Origin: Bacteriovoracaceae bacterium
GTDB lineage: Bacteria; Bdellovibrionota; UBA1018
Assembly: GCA_023250795.1 (NCBI GenBank)
Contig: JAHFAB010000127.1
Span: 1 to 6,136, forward strand
Length of the DNA: 6,136 nucleotides
Direction of reading: 5' to 3'
In this document: one piece after another, positions 6,058 to 6,136 of the stretch
How positions within the stretch are numbered: the first letter of the stretch is position 1
Layout: each line of letters opens with the position of its first letter
Notes under the pieces: model-generated
What the model was told of the DNA's origin: nothing
Seen by the model: only the letters and a program-made list of their open reading frames with translations
The model's database searches: none
Program-made: the position numbers and the translations under genes

Positions 6058-6136
6058 TCAGTTCATCACTAAAATCTCAGTGAGTATTTTTTCAGACTCA
6101 CTTGGATCTTGCCTCAATAAAGACAAAGCTCTCTGA
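6058..6136 (-). CDS. Probable 3' end of a minus-strand gene, partial
   Basis: One minus-strand frame is open from the window edge to a TGA at 6060-6058, giving 25 residues (QRALSLLRQDPSESEK, then ILTEILVMN). The composition looks like an ordinary amphipathic protein C-terminus; the other two minus frames hit stops within this stretch. It would converge on the toxin gene with 26 nt between stops. It is too short to identify a family and could be chance. Confidence 0.35.
   Translation of the reverse strand, partial: QRALSLLRQDPSESEKILTEILVMN

Noticed and set aside
6079..6102. Inverted repeat AGTGAGT / ACTCACT with a 10-nt loop as a terminator after the toxin
   Set aside because: The stem is only seven pairs, no T-run follows on either strand, and it falls inside the probable minus-strand gene end.

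Overview
This is a chromosomal segment of a moderately AT-rich Gram-negative bacterium. A run of housekeeping genes is followed by accessory genes. The pheT, ihfA and MerR-family regulator genes in that order, all on + with short or overlapping junctions, form an arrangement common in proteobacteria. The lysine-rich protein style and the type of IHF-alpha and MerR protein suggest a Bdellovibrionota or other former deltaproteobacterial lineage. That placement is an inference from style, not a demonstrated assignment.

Left part (1-1971, + strand): the C-terminal half of pheT (phenylalanyl-tRNA synthetase beta chain) enters from outside the window. It carries an in-frame TGA at 499-501 with intact homologous sequence on both sides. 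ihfA (DNA-bending protein IHF alpha) follows after 26 nt, and its last codons overlap the start of a MerR-family regulator. TGA ends several other genes here, so genome-wide recoding of UGA does not explain the pheT stop.

Middle part (1963-4454): on the minus strand lies a class I O-methyltransferase. Downstream of it is a 43-codon ORF that was not in the supplied ORF set and has an almost ideal Shine-Dalgarno site; it is a candidate small gene lying tail-to-tail with merR. Divergent to the methyltransferase is a large cytoplasmic alpha/beta-hydrolase-like protein of about 530 aa with a GYSRG nucleophile elbow. I could not assign it to a characterised family.

Right part (4455-6136): a two-gene AbiE-type (type IV) toxin-antitoxin/abortive-infection module. 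An AbiEi-like winged-helix antitoxin overlaps an AbiEii-like nucleotidyltransferase toxin by the 4-nt ATGA junction. Upstream of the antitoxin there is a perfect 10-bp inverted repeat, then an extended -10 box placed so that transcription would begin at or next to the ATG. This suggests an autoregulated and possibly leaderless operon. The window closes with the probable 3' end of a minus-strand gene converging on the toxin gene.

The most notable points are the interrupted pheT, the missed small ORF at 1963-2094, the operator/promoter architecture of the AbiE module, and the uncharacterised hydrolase.
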